Source: Tetmemena sp. SeJ-2015
Taxonomy: Eukaryota > Ciliophora > Spirotrichea > Sporadotrichida > Oxytrichidae
Assembly (NCBI GenBank): GCA_027382625.1
Contig: JAJKFJ010022642.1
Coordinates: 16,720-80,719, forward strand
Reading direction: 5' to 3'
Length of the DNA: 64,000 bases
The first letter of the stretch is position 1; the number at the start of each line of letters is the position of its first letter. The notes under the pieces were generated by a model that saw only the letters and a program-made list of their open reading frames with translations, did not search any database and was not told the DNA's origin. The position numbers were made by a program, and so were the translations under genes. This document shows positions 1 to 12,681 of the stretch, piece after piece.

Positions 1-1831
1 ATTATTCTGGAGCTCAAAATCACCATCCCAAATGTTGGTTATTTGCTAAAAGCAAATTTCTACATTTAAGAATATCTTCACGACCACAGAAATGTAGAGT
101 TAGGATTCCCTTGCAAACTATATCTTGCTAATTGTCTAAATACTCCTCCATTTAATAAAGAGTTTATCCACACTTTTCCTTATAACATTCGAACAGGATT
201 CCACTATGTTCCTTTCCCAGAGCAAGATGTAGTGTGCGTAATTAATGAAAAGACTCTAATCCAGGAAGTCAATTATGTTCAGAAAATGTGCGAATATTAT
301 GGACTAAGGGCTAATTTCTATGCTAGTTTCTTAAAGTCACTATAGCGTTTTATATTTCTATGACATTAACATGCATGGAAATCTGAACATGTTCGAGCCA
401 CTGTCTCATTTGAAATAGACCTTGGCTTAAGATCTTGAGAATAAGACTCTGATTGTGATAAACAACCAACTTACTATCAGCTCAACAAGTTAAGACGTAG
501 TGCAAGCTTGGACTATGGACTTTCTGAGGAAAGAAGATCTGGTCAGAGCCATCGGAGAACATCATGTTCACTTCGTTATATTCTCACCACATAAACACAA
601 CTACAACGCTTGGACTTTCAAGCACAATGAAGACTGTCAAGTCTTGAACACAGTCGAGGATTTCGTAAATGCAGAGTATGGCTTCTCTGAAATGCCATTC
701 CATGAGAAAGTTGGCTCATGTATCGCTATTCATCAGACTAAAAAGCTAATTAGTTTCCAATCCTATATTTAAGCAATTTGTGTATTAAATCCAAAATACA
801 GCAATTAGAAGAGATGACGAAAGAAGCTCTAGATGAAGTGTAAAGAAAATTCCCTAACCATTCTTACATTGGCTGTCCCCTGCTAAGAGATGGATAGGCA
901 AACAAGAGAATTGGTCAGTCACTTATAATGAGAACACCCCCTAAGCTGGGAAGCTATCTCTAAATAATTTCTCTTATGTAAATAATTAAACTTTCTCGCA
1001 TTTATGGACTTCAACTAGATCATGACTAGGCCTTTAGACTTTGCTTTCTCAGTATTGAACACAATAGACATAGAAAAGCGATCTAAGATGATAGTTCGCT
1101 TGCAGGCATCAAGGAATCCCGAAGACCCTTTCTACTAAGCCCTGGAGGAAAGTCTGCTCTTTACCTTGGCAAGGGAGATACAAATTGGCTGTGCCAGTAA
1201 GCATTCTAGAAAGTTCCACTTCGATGACTTCACTTGCTTCCTTGAGACCTGCAAGAAAGCAGCTAAAGATAACAAAGATGTGTCTCTCAAAGGACTAACT
1301 GAACTTTTTTTGAGGATAAAAATACTATCGAGTAAGCAGTCTAAGGTTGCAGACTATCTCATCTTTTGGGTAGCTCATGCTAAGCTTCTCAGAAAGCTTA
1401 ACTCAAAACTTAAAGATATGATAAAGCTTCTAGATTCTGACAAGCAAGCCAAGTAAGAACAATAGACAATCTTGATAAATAAAAAATCTTTAGCTCATAA
1501 TGATATATCATCTAAGAATTGAATGCAAGCAAGCATGCAGAAGATTTATACCACTAGAAAGCTTCAGTATAAATCTTTCCCCTCTTTTCCAAAGTTCATA
1601 TTTCATACAAAGCTAAATCTTGATGTGGAAACTTATAGAAACTGGTACGTTTTTGGAAACATCATCACAGAAAATGATCTCAAAACCTTTAAGAAAATTA
1701 AAATGCAGAAATTTTTTATTAAGACTAACGAGGCTAATTATATTTTCATTCATTCAAATTTTAATCACGTTGCTCAAAGTACAAAGCTAGTCAATTTTAA
1801 AAAGGAATAAGATGCCCAGCTCTAGGTGTGA
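1..1831 (+). CDS. Unrecognised gene, paralogue copy 1 (5' part outside window)
   Basis: I do not recognise the family. The open frame enters from the left edge and ends at TGA 1829-1831 (C-terminus ..DAQLQV). It is about 70-80% identical by eye to the downstream copy at 3763-8913, starting where that copy reads ELTIIIPNVGHMLKA. Readable stretches include IRTGFHYVPFPEQDVVCVIN, QAWTMDFLRKEDLVRAIGEH and a lysine-rich helical C-terminus. TAA/TAG must be Gln. Frame is restored by removing IESs with pointers TCC (764-792) and TCTC (961-997); a further insert with AAG pointers lies near 1690-1785. Relative to copy 2 it lacks the IESs after positions equivalent to 5993 and 7423. Soluble; no clear signal peptide or membrane segment in the part seen. 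Confidence 0.75.
764..792 (+). other. IES, 29 bp, pointer TCC
   Basis: TCC occurs at 761-763 and 790-792. Deleting 764-792 turns an interrupted frame into ..ISFQSKIQQLEEMTKEALDE, matching the paralogue at 6673, which has its own IES two or three bases away. AT-rich, no GT..AG. Confidence 0.85.
961..997 (+). other. IES, 37 bp, pointer TCTC
   Basis: TCTC occurs at 957-960 and 994-997. Removal gives GSYLAFMDFNQIM, in frame with the downstream exon; without removal the two parts are one base out of register. The paralogue carries a 320 bp IES at the same codon (6934-7253). Confidence 0.88.
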
Positions 1832-3762
1832 GGCTAATCTTTCTCTATCCTATTAAAAAACCTTAAACTTCATTATATAAATTAATCTGATAATGAGTAG
1901 TGATTTTAATTCTTCATCATCTTCTTTTCATTTTATAGAAATATTCAATTTGAGAAAAATAAATTCTATTCAAAAAGTTTCTCATCATATCTTAAAGAAG
2001 TTAATTTAAATATATAATTTAATTCTACTCTCTCAACTGATTTAGAATAATATCTTCACTCTCCTTATAATCTTCAATTCTAGCTTAATTTATATATTTT
2101 GAATATTTTTTTTGTCTTATTTTAATATAAAATACTCACCAATAAATATTATGAAGAATATGGAAGAATATAATTTTCTCTAATACAAATTTATAATCAC
2201 TCTAACTATATAAATAAAAAAAAGAAAAGAAATATAGCATTGATGAGAAATTAAAAATCTCTTCTCCTTATTTTATAGTTAAAATCATGTGTTGCTTTTA
2301 CTCTCTCTCAATAATTTATATCAGCCTATGAGAGACATTAAATTAACAATTTTTATGGCTTTGCAAAAAACTTGAGATGAAATTTATTTCTAAGATATCT
2401 TTAACTTACGCACTCCCTTCATCTCATTTAAGTTTTTATTTAATTTTAGTAATTAAATGATGGGAAATCAATATGATATTCATCATTATCTTTTTCTAAT
2501 AGCAAAATTAAAATGTTCCTAGTGCAATTTCCTACTTGCTGTTCTTTTCATTAGTCTTTCATTTTAATAGCAGTAAGCTAATTTAATTGGTTTAAATACA
2601 TTTTGTCACGTAGACTTACAGAGTTTTGGATTACCATCCCTAATCACATCACCAGAAATCATCAAAATAAAACGACACAAATTATTTGGTTTAATTTTCT
2701 TAGTTATTTACTTTTAAAACAAATGGAGCTTATAAGTGGTAATTAAAAATTAAATTCTTATATTTAAGTCGAAGCATTTAAAATATTTATAAAGCTTATG
2801 ATGGAATTAAGAGTAAAACATTTTAAAGTCACTTTGAATAGAATAAATATTTGTCGCTTTAAATTAAATTTATCAAATTAGTTCATGCTCAAAACAATTC
2901 AAACTTTAATTTACTGCAAGTATTTTTGCTTTCAAAAATTATGTTTATTGTCATCTTGTAATATTAAATTTAAATATCAATGTTAAATTCCAATGAGATG
3001 TAGTTTTAAAAATAGGAGTAATCTTGTATTTTAGTCAACAAGAAATTTGAATTTCTTAATGGACACCAAAACTTAATCAGATATATATTTTCTGATAAGT
3101 AAAATATCCAAAAGGGAGATCCATCCTCTTCTATAATTATTATTCTTAGAATCAAAATGCGAATCTAAAATAATTGACCTTTTTTGACATCGGATAGCTT
3201 TGATATTTAAATCTTATAAAGTTAATCGAATACAGGAATTAATTTAAATATCATTGTTTAAAAATGAAATATCTTATTTAAAAAATCAAATAAAATGTAA
3301 GAGTAGTTTAAGAGTACTTTTCTGTCATTATGATATGAGTAAAATTATAAATCTCAAAATTTCAATATTTATCCAAACATTTTTTTATAAAATATAAAAA
3401 AATAAGAGAGTAAGCGCTTTAATTCGAATTTTTTAATTGTATAAATTATTCAAGCGAAAATGGAAAATATTTTGAGAAAAGAAGTCTTTTCAATTGGTTA
3501 ATCACTAATGTTTAAGGAGCAAAAGGGGCATTGATATAGGAACATTAGATATTTTAGAAAAATCTATTTCATAGTTTGAGATTCTAATTAATTACTTGTT
3601 CAATTATTTAACTCAGAGGACTAAGTTATAAATGCTCTCATTAAAGCCATTTGAGATAGAATTATTAGATTTAGATACTATAATGATTCTCAGAATAATA
3701 AAGTTGAATACTCAAAACTAAGAAAACACTTCTAAATTCTTCATTACTAATTATTTTAACGC
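1832..3762. other. AT-rich spacer, no gene seen
   Basis: About 1.9 kb of very AT-rich sequence between the two paralogues. No sustained frame with TGA as the only stop on either strand resembles protein. The first 100 or so bases after 1831 keep weak similarity to the flank after copy 2, so the duplication probably included a little 3' flank. Confidence 0.6.
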
Positions 3763-6700
3763 ATGGCAACCATAAATTTACGCGGAATGACTGGGTATGA
3801 CGCTTAAGACGGATACTCTGGCAACTAACTCGGAGAAAGCGGGTCAAATGCCAGCCCTGCTGGAGATGGAGCAGACGGTGGACAGGCATACCTCAGACTG
3901 TAGCGTGCGCAGCAGTCTAAATCAGCTGTGTACGTCACTGGCACTATCAATGGCAAGCCATTCCAACAAACTTTTGAAATGGGACCCTCAGCTTTCCTTG
4001 AAATTGATGCAAGAGGAGGAAATGGAGGTAGAGGAGGCTTCGGGGGCAATCTAATCATTTTTTGTTATATTATGTTGAAAAAATTAATTTAAGTTTGAAT
4101 GGAGCCGAGGGTAGGCCAGGTTAAGATTGGGATATTATATCCTTAAAAACTCAAAAATATTTATTAAAGATGGAATGAACTCTAGTCTCCACACTTATGG
4201 AACTAATGGAGGCTATGGTGGAAATGGGGGCAATGGCGGTAATGGCTCAAGTGGAGGTCATGGAGGAAGAGGAGGGTATGTACAGATAATAGTGGCCGAA
4301 GCTGACATGGATTTGCTAATACTGCTTGGCCCAATTTTAGTTTCAGGTGGAATTGGAGGAGAGCTTTAATTTATAGCAAATTAATGAATAAATTAAAATA
4401 AGGACAAAGTGGATGCAATGGACAAGGAGGCCCAGGAGGGAGAGGAGGCTTTGGAGGCAGACCTTATGTTTATTCAACCACAACTTCTTAGGGATACTAA
4501 GATGCCAATGGTAACTTTCAGACAAGACACCAAACTCACTGGCACACTGTTCCAGGAGGCATGAATGGGCCCATTGGCAACTCAGGGTATGATGGAAATG
4601 CTCAACTTTTCTGTGGCAGAGACGGAGTAGATGGTAGCTTCTAATTTATCGTGGAGCACCCAAAATCTGGGCCAGCTACCTACAACGATAAATTATACTA
4701 TATCAATATAAGTTAGATAAGTTTAACCTAAAGGTGCAAGAATTCGGACTTATCTTCTATGATGAAGATGCAATCATTGAATAAACCACTATAAGATGTG
4801 AAACTAATTTATAGTATGAGCCTGGTGAAAAGGGATTTGTATCTTCTGTCACTATCTAAAACGTAGGCATGATGCCCACTCCCATTCATTCAGATTACTT
4901 CATGACTATCGTAAACAACGTTTAATTATTTGCGAAGTTAAGTATAGATTTAAATTTGGGTGCAGGGACATGGAAATTTCTGCCTGCCTCGTGCTCTTGC
5001 ACCTGGTCAGTAAATGACTATTCCTTGCAAGATAGAATTTTAAATCAGCTATCCTCCAGGGCCTCAAACACATCCTAAGCCAAGAGAAGAAATCACACCT
5101 TTCGAAGTTCAAATTGAAAAGCCCTCTATTGGAAGGTTAGTTTCTTCTGCTATCTTTTAATGAAGATATATAATTATATCGCTGTACCACCAAATGAATT
5201 TTTCATTTAAAATTTTCAACCAAAGATACTGATGATTCAATATCCTCTGTCTTTGTTGCAGTTTCACTGTCTCAGAACGTTTTCGCCTGGTCAGACTTCA
5301 AAAGTTATTGTAGCACTCAGAAATATTTCTACAATGGAGATAGGAGGAGCTAAAAGACCAGCTCAGTTACATCTTCTTAGTGGAGATGGAGAATTTGATA
5401 CCTCTCTTATAATATTTTAATAGCTTGGTAATGTATTCTCTTTATATCTTATAGAGTTCTCATACTAAGGAAGATAGCACCCATTGAGTTAGCCTTACAA
5501 AATTGAAATTCCACCCATACTTCCTGGATAAACTATAGTCCTTGAGCTCACAATCATCATTCCTAATGTTGGTCATATGCTAAAAGCAAGCTTCAACATT
5601 TAAGAATATCTTCATGACCCCAGGAATGCCTAGTTAGGGTTCCCTTGTAAACACTATCTCGATGATTATCTAAATTCTAAGTTTTAAAATGGTTTATCCA
5701 CACTTTTCCTTATAGCATTCGCACAGGATTCCACTATGTTCCTATACCTAATCAAGATCTAGTGTGCGTAATTAATGAAAAGACTCTAATCCAGGAAGTC
5801 AATTATGTTCAGAAAATGTGCGAGTATTATGGACTGATAGCTAATTTTTTCTATGATTATTTCATCTTTAAATAGATCTTCTTATAATGAATTTTATGAC
5901 ATAAACATGCATGGAAGCCTGGACTTATTCGTGCCTCTTCCACATTTATTTGAGCCCTTAGCTAAAGATCTTGAGACTAAAACTCTTGTGATATAGTTAA
6001 AGTTTTTATGAAAAATCAGAATAAAGCTAAAATATATGTGAAGAGTTGTAAAATGTTGACCGTTAAATTGCGAGCTAAGTAGCTCAATATGGGGCTTATT
6101 CGATAGCTCCTTTAATTATAAGAAGAATTTGTTCTACTGTCATTACAATAGCTGGTGCCTATGAAGAAGTTGCGATAACGCAAATTCTGAACCAAGAAAT
6201 TAGCCACACTTATGGCCGATATAACTCGCTACACAAGCTTCCTACGAAGATGTTACAATTATGAAAGTAGCTTAGAATTTAATGCTTAATCTAATGATCA
6301 TACTTTCAGCCCAATATCTTACACTTCAACTGCCATGGATTTATAATTTATTAAATTCTCAGCATAATCAACAGTCAGCTGTCTATTAGCTCAACAAGTT
6401 AAGACGTAGTGCAAGCTTGGACTATGGATTTTCTGAGGAAAGAAGATGTGATCAGAGCAATCGGAGAACATCAAGTTCATTTCGTTATATTCTCTCCGCA
6501 CAAACATAACTACAACGCTTGGACCTCCCGATACAGAGAAGATTATCAATCTTTGAATACAGTCTCGGATTTTATTAAGGCAGAGTATGGCTTCGCTGAA
6601 TTGCCATTCCATGAGAAAGTTGGCTCATGCATCGCAGTTAATCAGACCAAAAAGTTTATCAGCTTTTAGTCCAAATATAATTTTAGTATTTGATTTTTTA

Positions 6701-8913
6701 CATGTACATAGGATAATAACTGATTTTCTAGATTTTTTTAAATCCTAAAATTACTTTATTATTTAAACAAAATGGAGCAGTTAGAAGAGATGACTAAAGA
6801 AGCTATTGATGAAGTGGAAAAAAACTTCCCCAACTATTCTTACACTGGGTGCTCTTTGTTAAGAGATGAGGGTGACAAGGGAATAGGACAGACTTTGATA
6901 ATGAGAACGCCTCCTAAGCTTGGTAATTTCCTCTAATATATTTATGAATAATTAAGGTGAATTATCGTTTGTTTACATAAATTTTCCTAGTCTTTGTATT
7001 TTAACTTTTTTTTTTGAAATGTAATCTGCTAAAAAATATTTGTGTACATTTTATAATTTAATAAAAAACGTTATTGAGTCAAATTTTTTTATTTTAAAAA
7101 TATTCATGCAATGCTGTGAAATAGTTAATAAACTTGCAGTACATTTCCATTCTCATCTAAGATTTGAGTTGTTTTGTCTCATGCTATAGCAACAGAGAGG
7201 GAAATTTGATTGCATTTTTAAAATTGATTCTGTAGGGATAATAATGTTTCCTCACATTTATGGACTTCAACTAGATAATGACTAAGCCTTTAGACTTTGC
7301 CTTCTCAATTTTGAACACTATAGATATATATAAAAGATCAAAGATTATTATAAGGTTGCAGGAGTAAAGGAACCTAGAAGATATTTTCTATTTTGCTCTA
7401 GAGGAAAGTCTGCTTTTCACATTCAAATCCCAAAATACCTGCGAAATGATAATTGCAATCTGGGATCAAAGATTTAAATTAATTTTCTTGCTAATTAATA
7501 TAGAGCAATTTTAAACTTAGCTTGCAATCTAAAGTTTTCTAAGATCTCTCTCAGCTTCTTAGCTTCATACAGATATGTTGTATAAAAGCATAAATTTAAA
7601 ACTCTTTAATTCACAAGATCTCGTTTTGTTTTATCTCATGAAAAGAAAATGCTCCAACAAAAAAGATTCAGTTGCGCCATTAAATCTATTTCAATTTAAT
7701 GATACCTATCAAATAATTTTGAGGTATAATAAAGAAAATATTTACTCTTCATATATCTTCTAATTCTATTGTTAGTTTTGTGTTTTGATTAGCAAGAGAG
7801 ATACAAATTGGGTGTGCTTGCAAGCTATCTAAGAATTTTGACTTCGAAGACTTCACCTGCTTCATAGAGGTCTGCAAGTCAGCAGCTAAGGAAAATCGAG
7901 ATGTGCCTCTTACTGGACTCACTGAGCTTTTCCTGAGGCTTAAAATAATATCTGAAAAGGAGTCTAAGGTCGCAGACTTTCTCATCTTTTGGAGTGCTCA
8001 TGCTAAGCTACTTAGAAAACTCAATGCATTGATAAAGGATATGACAAAGCTACTAGATCAGGACAAGCAATCGTAGATAGAACAAAAGGAAATCATCACA
8101 ATAAAGATAAAAGAGATATAGAAGTTATAGGAGACAATTTAATAGAAATGGAGAGTTCAATTGCTGTAAATTAAAGAAGATATTTTAATTAATCATTAGA
8201 TATAAAAGGGATTTAAGTCACTTGACATTGAAGGTGCCAGCCAATTCGCTGATCGGCAACGACCCAATTTTGATTAAGTTAGAAAAATTTTATTTTAGGT
8301 ATCCAATATAGATATCTGAAAGCAAAAAAACTCTTCAAGAAATTGCAGTTTTAGATGTTTAGACTCATCACAATTAAATAAATTTTGAATGAATGATCAA
8401 ATAATGATAGCAAAATTTACCATCAAAGTTGGAAGAGACAGTCATTTTTTTGCTAAACATATATAAAATAATTCTCATATTTTCAAAGATAGCAAGGCTT
8501 TATCAAATCCCAGTATTAACCAAAGTTATATAGAAGTTGCGTTTGAACCCACTCTCTATTTTTGTTTAAAATTCCAAGTATATTTATTTATAAATGCAAG
8601 CTAGCTTAGAGAAGATCTACACTACTATGAGGCAACAGTACAAATCTTTCAAATTTTTGCCAAAGTACTTATTCCATACCAAGCTAAACCTTGATATGGA
8701 TACCTACAGAAACTGGTTCTCTTTCGGAAATGTCATTACTGAAAATGAACTCAGAACCTTTAAGAAATATTTAAATTATAGAATGAGTATTTTTTTAAAA
8801 GACTCACGAGGCAAATTTATAATTACTTTTCATAATTAAGATAAAATTAAGCTCTTCAGTGTGCTATACTAGTCAATTATAAAAGAGAGTTAGATTCTCA
8901 ACTCAAGGTTTGA
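3763..8913 (+). CDS. Unrecognised gene, paralogue copy 2, glycine-rich N-terminus
   Basis: Family not recognised. ATG at 3763 (MATINLRGMTGYDAQDGYSG) is the first Met of the frame; TGA is at 8911. Residues about 1-220 are glycine-rich (GGNGGRGGFGG, GGYGGNGGNGGNGSSGGHGG), then mixed sequence, then the conserved part shared with copy 1 (MDFLRKED, PHKHNYNAWT, EYGFAELPFHEKVGSC, LDFAFSILNTID, RKLN, KLNLDMDTYRNW). The frame is broken by many IESs: pointers AAT (4051-4100), GAT (4134-4171), TAA (about 4387-4403), ATA (5994-6366), AAA (6676-6771), TTCCTC (6934-7253) and ATT (7424-7790). Removing each restores homology to copy 1. A short GT..AG insert near 5427-5453 looks like an intron. The function cannot be inferred; the glycine-rich part is low-complexity rather than collagen triplets. 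Confidence 0.75.
4051..4100 (+). other. IES, 50 bp, pointer AAT
   Basis: AAT at 4048-4050 and 4098-4100. Deletion joins GGFGGN to GAEGRPGQDW in frame; the unspliced frame runs to a TGA. No GT..AG ends. Confidence 0.88.
4134..4171 (+). other. IES, 38 bp, pointer GAT
   Basis: GAT at 4131-4133 and 4169-4171. Deletion gives QDWDGMNSSLHTYG; the retained version hits a TGA. Confidence 0.88.
5994..6366 (+). other. IES, 373 bp, pointer ATA, carries coding-like sequence
   Basis: ATA at 5991-5993 and 6364-6366. Removal gives KTLVIINSQLSISSTSQDVV, matching KTLIVINNQLTISSTSQDVV in copy 1, which has no insert here. Unlike other IESs its interior is not plain AT-rich filler: with TGA as stop there are protein-like stretches, for example a Cys-rich run near 6075-6170 and a frame starting MADITRYTSFLRRC near 6213. 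Confidence 0.8.
6676..6771 (+). mobile_element. IES, 96 bp, pointer AAA, member of a dispersed family
   Basis: AAA at 6673-6675 and 6769-6771; removal gives SFQSKMEQLEEMTKEAIDE, as in copy 1. Bases 6706-6730 are identical over 25 nt to 41907-41931 inside an IES of an unrelated gene. Both IESs also share a right-hand TCCTAAAATT..ACTTTA block, so they are copies of one element. Confidence 0.8.
6934..7253 (+). other. IES, 320 bp, pointer TTCCTC
   Basis: TTCCTC at 6928-6933 and 7248-7253. Deletion joins LGNFL to TFMDFNQIMTKPLDFAF. It is at the codon where copy 1 carries a 37 bp IES. Confidence 0.88.
7424..7790 (+). other. IES, 367 bp, pointer ATT
   Basis: ATT at 7421-7423 and 7788-7790. Deletion gives LLFTLAREIQIGCA, identical to copy 1, which reads straight through without an insert. 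The short standard-code frame at 7575-7763 lies wholly inside it and is not a gene. Confidence 0.88.
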
Positions 8914-9057
8914 GGATTTACTTTCACCTATTAACAATTATAGATTTACCTCCTTTTATAAATCATAATAAACTGATGATGATTAGAGATTCTTATTCTT
9001 GAATAATGTTCTTTCGTTTTATAGTAATCTGGATTATGAAATAAAAGATTTAAAATA

Positions 9058-12000
9058 TCACTCATTAAAATCTTGTAATGCAGTATATATCTATTTTAGA
9101 TCTTCTTCAGTTATAAGACTTTCATCTTCATATTACCCGATCGTTTTTTTCGCTTTATTTAAACTTTTTGTTTAAAATTGAACTTGCTATGATCCTCGTT
9201 TTATATCTAAGACTCTATTGAGCACTTGTAATCTCTCTCCATACTTGTGTCTCCTTATGAACTAGTGCATTTTTTAGTTTTCCAGAAGTACTTCGACATA
9301 CTATTTTTGAATTTACACTCTTAATTAATTACTATTAAATTATTAAAATGAGAATATTTGACTATACTAGTTAGATTTTGGATAATAGACTGATCTGATA
9401 ATGAGCTCACACCCTAGTCTAATTAAAGCAACTCTTGCTAAAACAAAGCTAGTTTGCTTTCTAGTATATAATTTGAAGAATCGTTACTATCAGTGTCTTA
9501 ATTCTCTGTATTTTTGCAGGGAAGTTTATAATTAGCATCTAACTCTATCAAGAACTTATAAAAAAATAAATAATCACAGCTACTTAATTAAATCAACTTA
9601 TATTTTACTATCAAGAAATCCATAAAAGCCTCAAACTCTAATTTTGGCAAATCTTAGTCGAGTAATCTTTGATCTTTCAAAAGCACTGCGCAATATACTG
9701 CAAAGCCTAAAGTAAGATACAATAAATATTACTTATAAAATGATTAAGTGACATCCATTTTTAGAAAACTGAGCTGCAAATGCTTTAATTAGATTTAAGC
9801 CAGCCTGTGTAAATTATTCAAAATGTTTGAAGAGTATTTCTCTATGGAAAATAGAATTAGTATTTTTAGGCAAAGATCTCTGTCTCCTGTTTTAATTTTA
9901 GGATTAAAGATGAAACTTTCACTTAAGTGTTCAATGGCGAAGTGAGAAGAGAGCAGTAAATATTCTTCAAAAAATAAAAAAAACTTTAAATTATAAATTC
10001 TAAAGATCTAACATAGAATCCTTCACTCAAAAGCCTCTAGGAGTAAATATCAGCTGTATTTTAAAGCAAGATATCTCCTTAGATAATGTTTTTGAATTGC
10101 TGATTAAGAACTATCATCTTATCCTTTGAGCCTTTTACTACTTCCTAAAATATCATAAGTAAATTCTTCTCTGATAACTTTCTTCTCATCGAAATACTTA
10201 GTACTTAGTTTTAAGTAAAGTTAGAAGAGAAATGCTACTTCATTAAATTAATACAAAAATTTGTTTTAGCAACTAGTTAAGATGTCTAATGGTATTAGTC
10301 TAATTAATTGAGCTCAAGTGAATTCACAAACTTAATTGAGCCAGCATCTTATATTAGAGAGTCTTGATTTAGTTAAATCACACTTAGGATCGAGTGAAGT
10401 TCTTTAGTTGGCTAATTTTAAACTAGAGTTTCTATTCTCCAAGCAGTTTCTAAAAACGAAAATCTTATCTCTTTCTTGACGTAGAATGAAATAAAATTTA
10501 TAATTATTAATGTAGGGTTTGGTGAGGAATTTGACCTACAAATTTTCTTCTTGCTCGCTGTTGGATGAATTTATTGCTTAATCTTGTGTGACTTGATTTT
10601 AATTAATGTCGAATGCCTAGTTTTGCTTTTGATTTTAGATACTTAGAAGCGTTTACTTGATAATGATAATGATCTAAGCTCATGATATATTTAATCGTAC
10701 CTTAACTATATCATCTTGCAATTAAATAACAATTGTATGCTCTATCAGTTAATATGAGAAGATATTTGTCAGAGTAATCCCTCACATCTAAAATGCATAT
10801 TTTGTCAGAGATATAATCAATATTTTCCCATTTCTATTTTATGAGATGAAACCCAAATCGAACACTTGGAGTCTTTGGAGTTCGCAAGTTTACTCGCATA
10901 TTTTGAACTCCACAAAGCTCTTGATGGATAGCTTGTAGAATCCCAGTTTCTTATAAGTTCCAGATAAACTTACAATTTGTAAAGATGATAAAATTAATGA
11001 AGATAATTGTGAGGGGTACACTTGCAGTCCAGACTCAGAGATGTCTTAAATAGCGATAATGGAGTAGTTTATGTGCTCATTGATCACCTAGTGCACATTA
11101 AGCTCTTAGTCCAGTATAAGCAGGTGAAGTAATTACTCATCAGCCTGGATAGTGTAAATTAAATTAACAGACTTCTTATGGTAAGAACTATATAAATAAA
11201 TGTTTACACTTTAGAAATCTTCTTGAAAAATTCGTACTCACCAACAACTGAGTATTAATTTGATTCTATCTCGTCACTTTAGCTTAGGATTCTTATTTTA
11301 TTGTTAAAAATTACGATCAGCTTGCTTTTATCCTCATGGAAAACAAAGCTTTAGTACACCTCCTCTTCGTACAATAAAGAAATATTATAAATTTAAGCAA
11401 ATTAAAATTAAAGGTGATAAAAACCGAATTTTAACTTTCTCTTTTACTTAAGTAATATTTTATGACACTTTTTTAATTGAAATTTATATGTCGTCTGTTT
11501 GAGATAGTTGATTCCTTAGAAGATATAAGGATATAGGGATACTATATTGAAGATAAATTTTGGTTAGACTTGCTTCCCCAAGTGACAGGGGATAAATGCA
11601 TAAATCTAGTTCAGGTTCTTCTCCATCTGCGTTCAAAGTAGAGTAAATTCCACCTATAGTAGACTTGAAAGCACTTCCGAATAACCCTAACTAAAGAATA
11701 ATGTAAGCCAACTTAAGATTTAGCACTTACAAAAGAACCAACTGCTTATTACGAACTGTGCTTTCCTTATCTCATTTCTAAATAAACATATGAGCATTTT
11801 AGAACAAATTCTTATCTCTTTTTTAAATTTTGTTTATTCCTTCAAGCATTCATGATAATCCTTTTCTTGTTCCCACAAATTAATTTTAATTAGACATAAT
11901 TAGATATTTCAAATAATCCAAGGGGAAACGAAATAAGTACCCGCCAGCTGTTAAAATGTAGACTTAAAGGGTTGCTCGTGTTTTCAAACTTGCCTAGTCT

Positions 12001-12512
12001 TTAGACTCCTCCTCTTCTTCATCTTAAAAATATAGATCTATTTTTAGAAGTATTAAATTAAATGAATGTCTGAATTATATTTTAAATCTCGAGTTGGTGT
12101 AATTTTAATTTCCCTAATTTAGAGTCCGTCCAAGCTTGAATCAAACCAATTATAAATTATTTTTAAGTATTTATTGACCATAGGAGTTCCTTACTCCTTG
12201 AATCCTTCTTATTTTTATGATACCTCTTAAGGGATAATATTGAGTTTGTCTTTTCTTTCTATACTTCAATTTGCTTTTATAAGATTTATTTCTTACTTCA
12301 ACAACTCCTTTGCCTTTTTGCGAAAGAAATAAATTATCATTTAGAATATAGCTTATTTTTGCAATTCCTATTCTTATGACTTAAGTTTGCAATAACTCAC
12401 TAGGAATATCTAATTAGGAGTCTCGTATTATGCCCGAACAAATAATTAAATCAAATTACTTAAAATAGTAAAACTTAATTCGTTATTTAAAACTATTTAA
12501 TGTTTTAATCAT
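9058..12512 (-). CDS. Large beta-propeller plus helical-repeat-like protein, unknown
   Basis: Start ATG at 12512 (MIKTLNSFKQRIKFYYFK..), stop TGA at 9060-9058. The N-terminal half reads as alternating beta-rich blades (FGSAFKSTIGGIYSTL, YQSFVFHEDKSKLIVIFN, DKICILDVRDYSDKYLLIL); the C-terminal half is long and helical (EEYLLLSSHFAIEHLSESF, LPKLEFEAFMDFLIVKYKL) and ends in a charged coiled-coil (NQKMHQFIRRHKYGERLQV .. YTALQDFNE). This propeller-then-solenoid plan resembles nucleoporins, IFT and vesicle-coat subunits, but I see no family-specific motif, so the class is inference. Frame changes near 9310-9360, 10770 and 11200 need IES removal; I did not resolve every pointer. The stop lies only about 145 bp from copy 2 of the preceding gene, so the two are convergent. 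Confidence 0.65.
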
Positions 12513-12681
12513 TGAATTACTTTTAAATGTTTTAAGAACAAGGTCTTGTTAATTCTTGTAATTAGGAGAGTGGGCAACTTTATCAAACTTGATAAAATAC
12601 TTTTCCATTATTTTAATTATAATAATCTTTACTATATTATCCTCACGAATTTTCTGCTCTTTATATTCTATATATTTTCAG

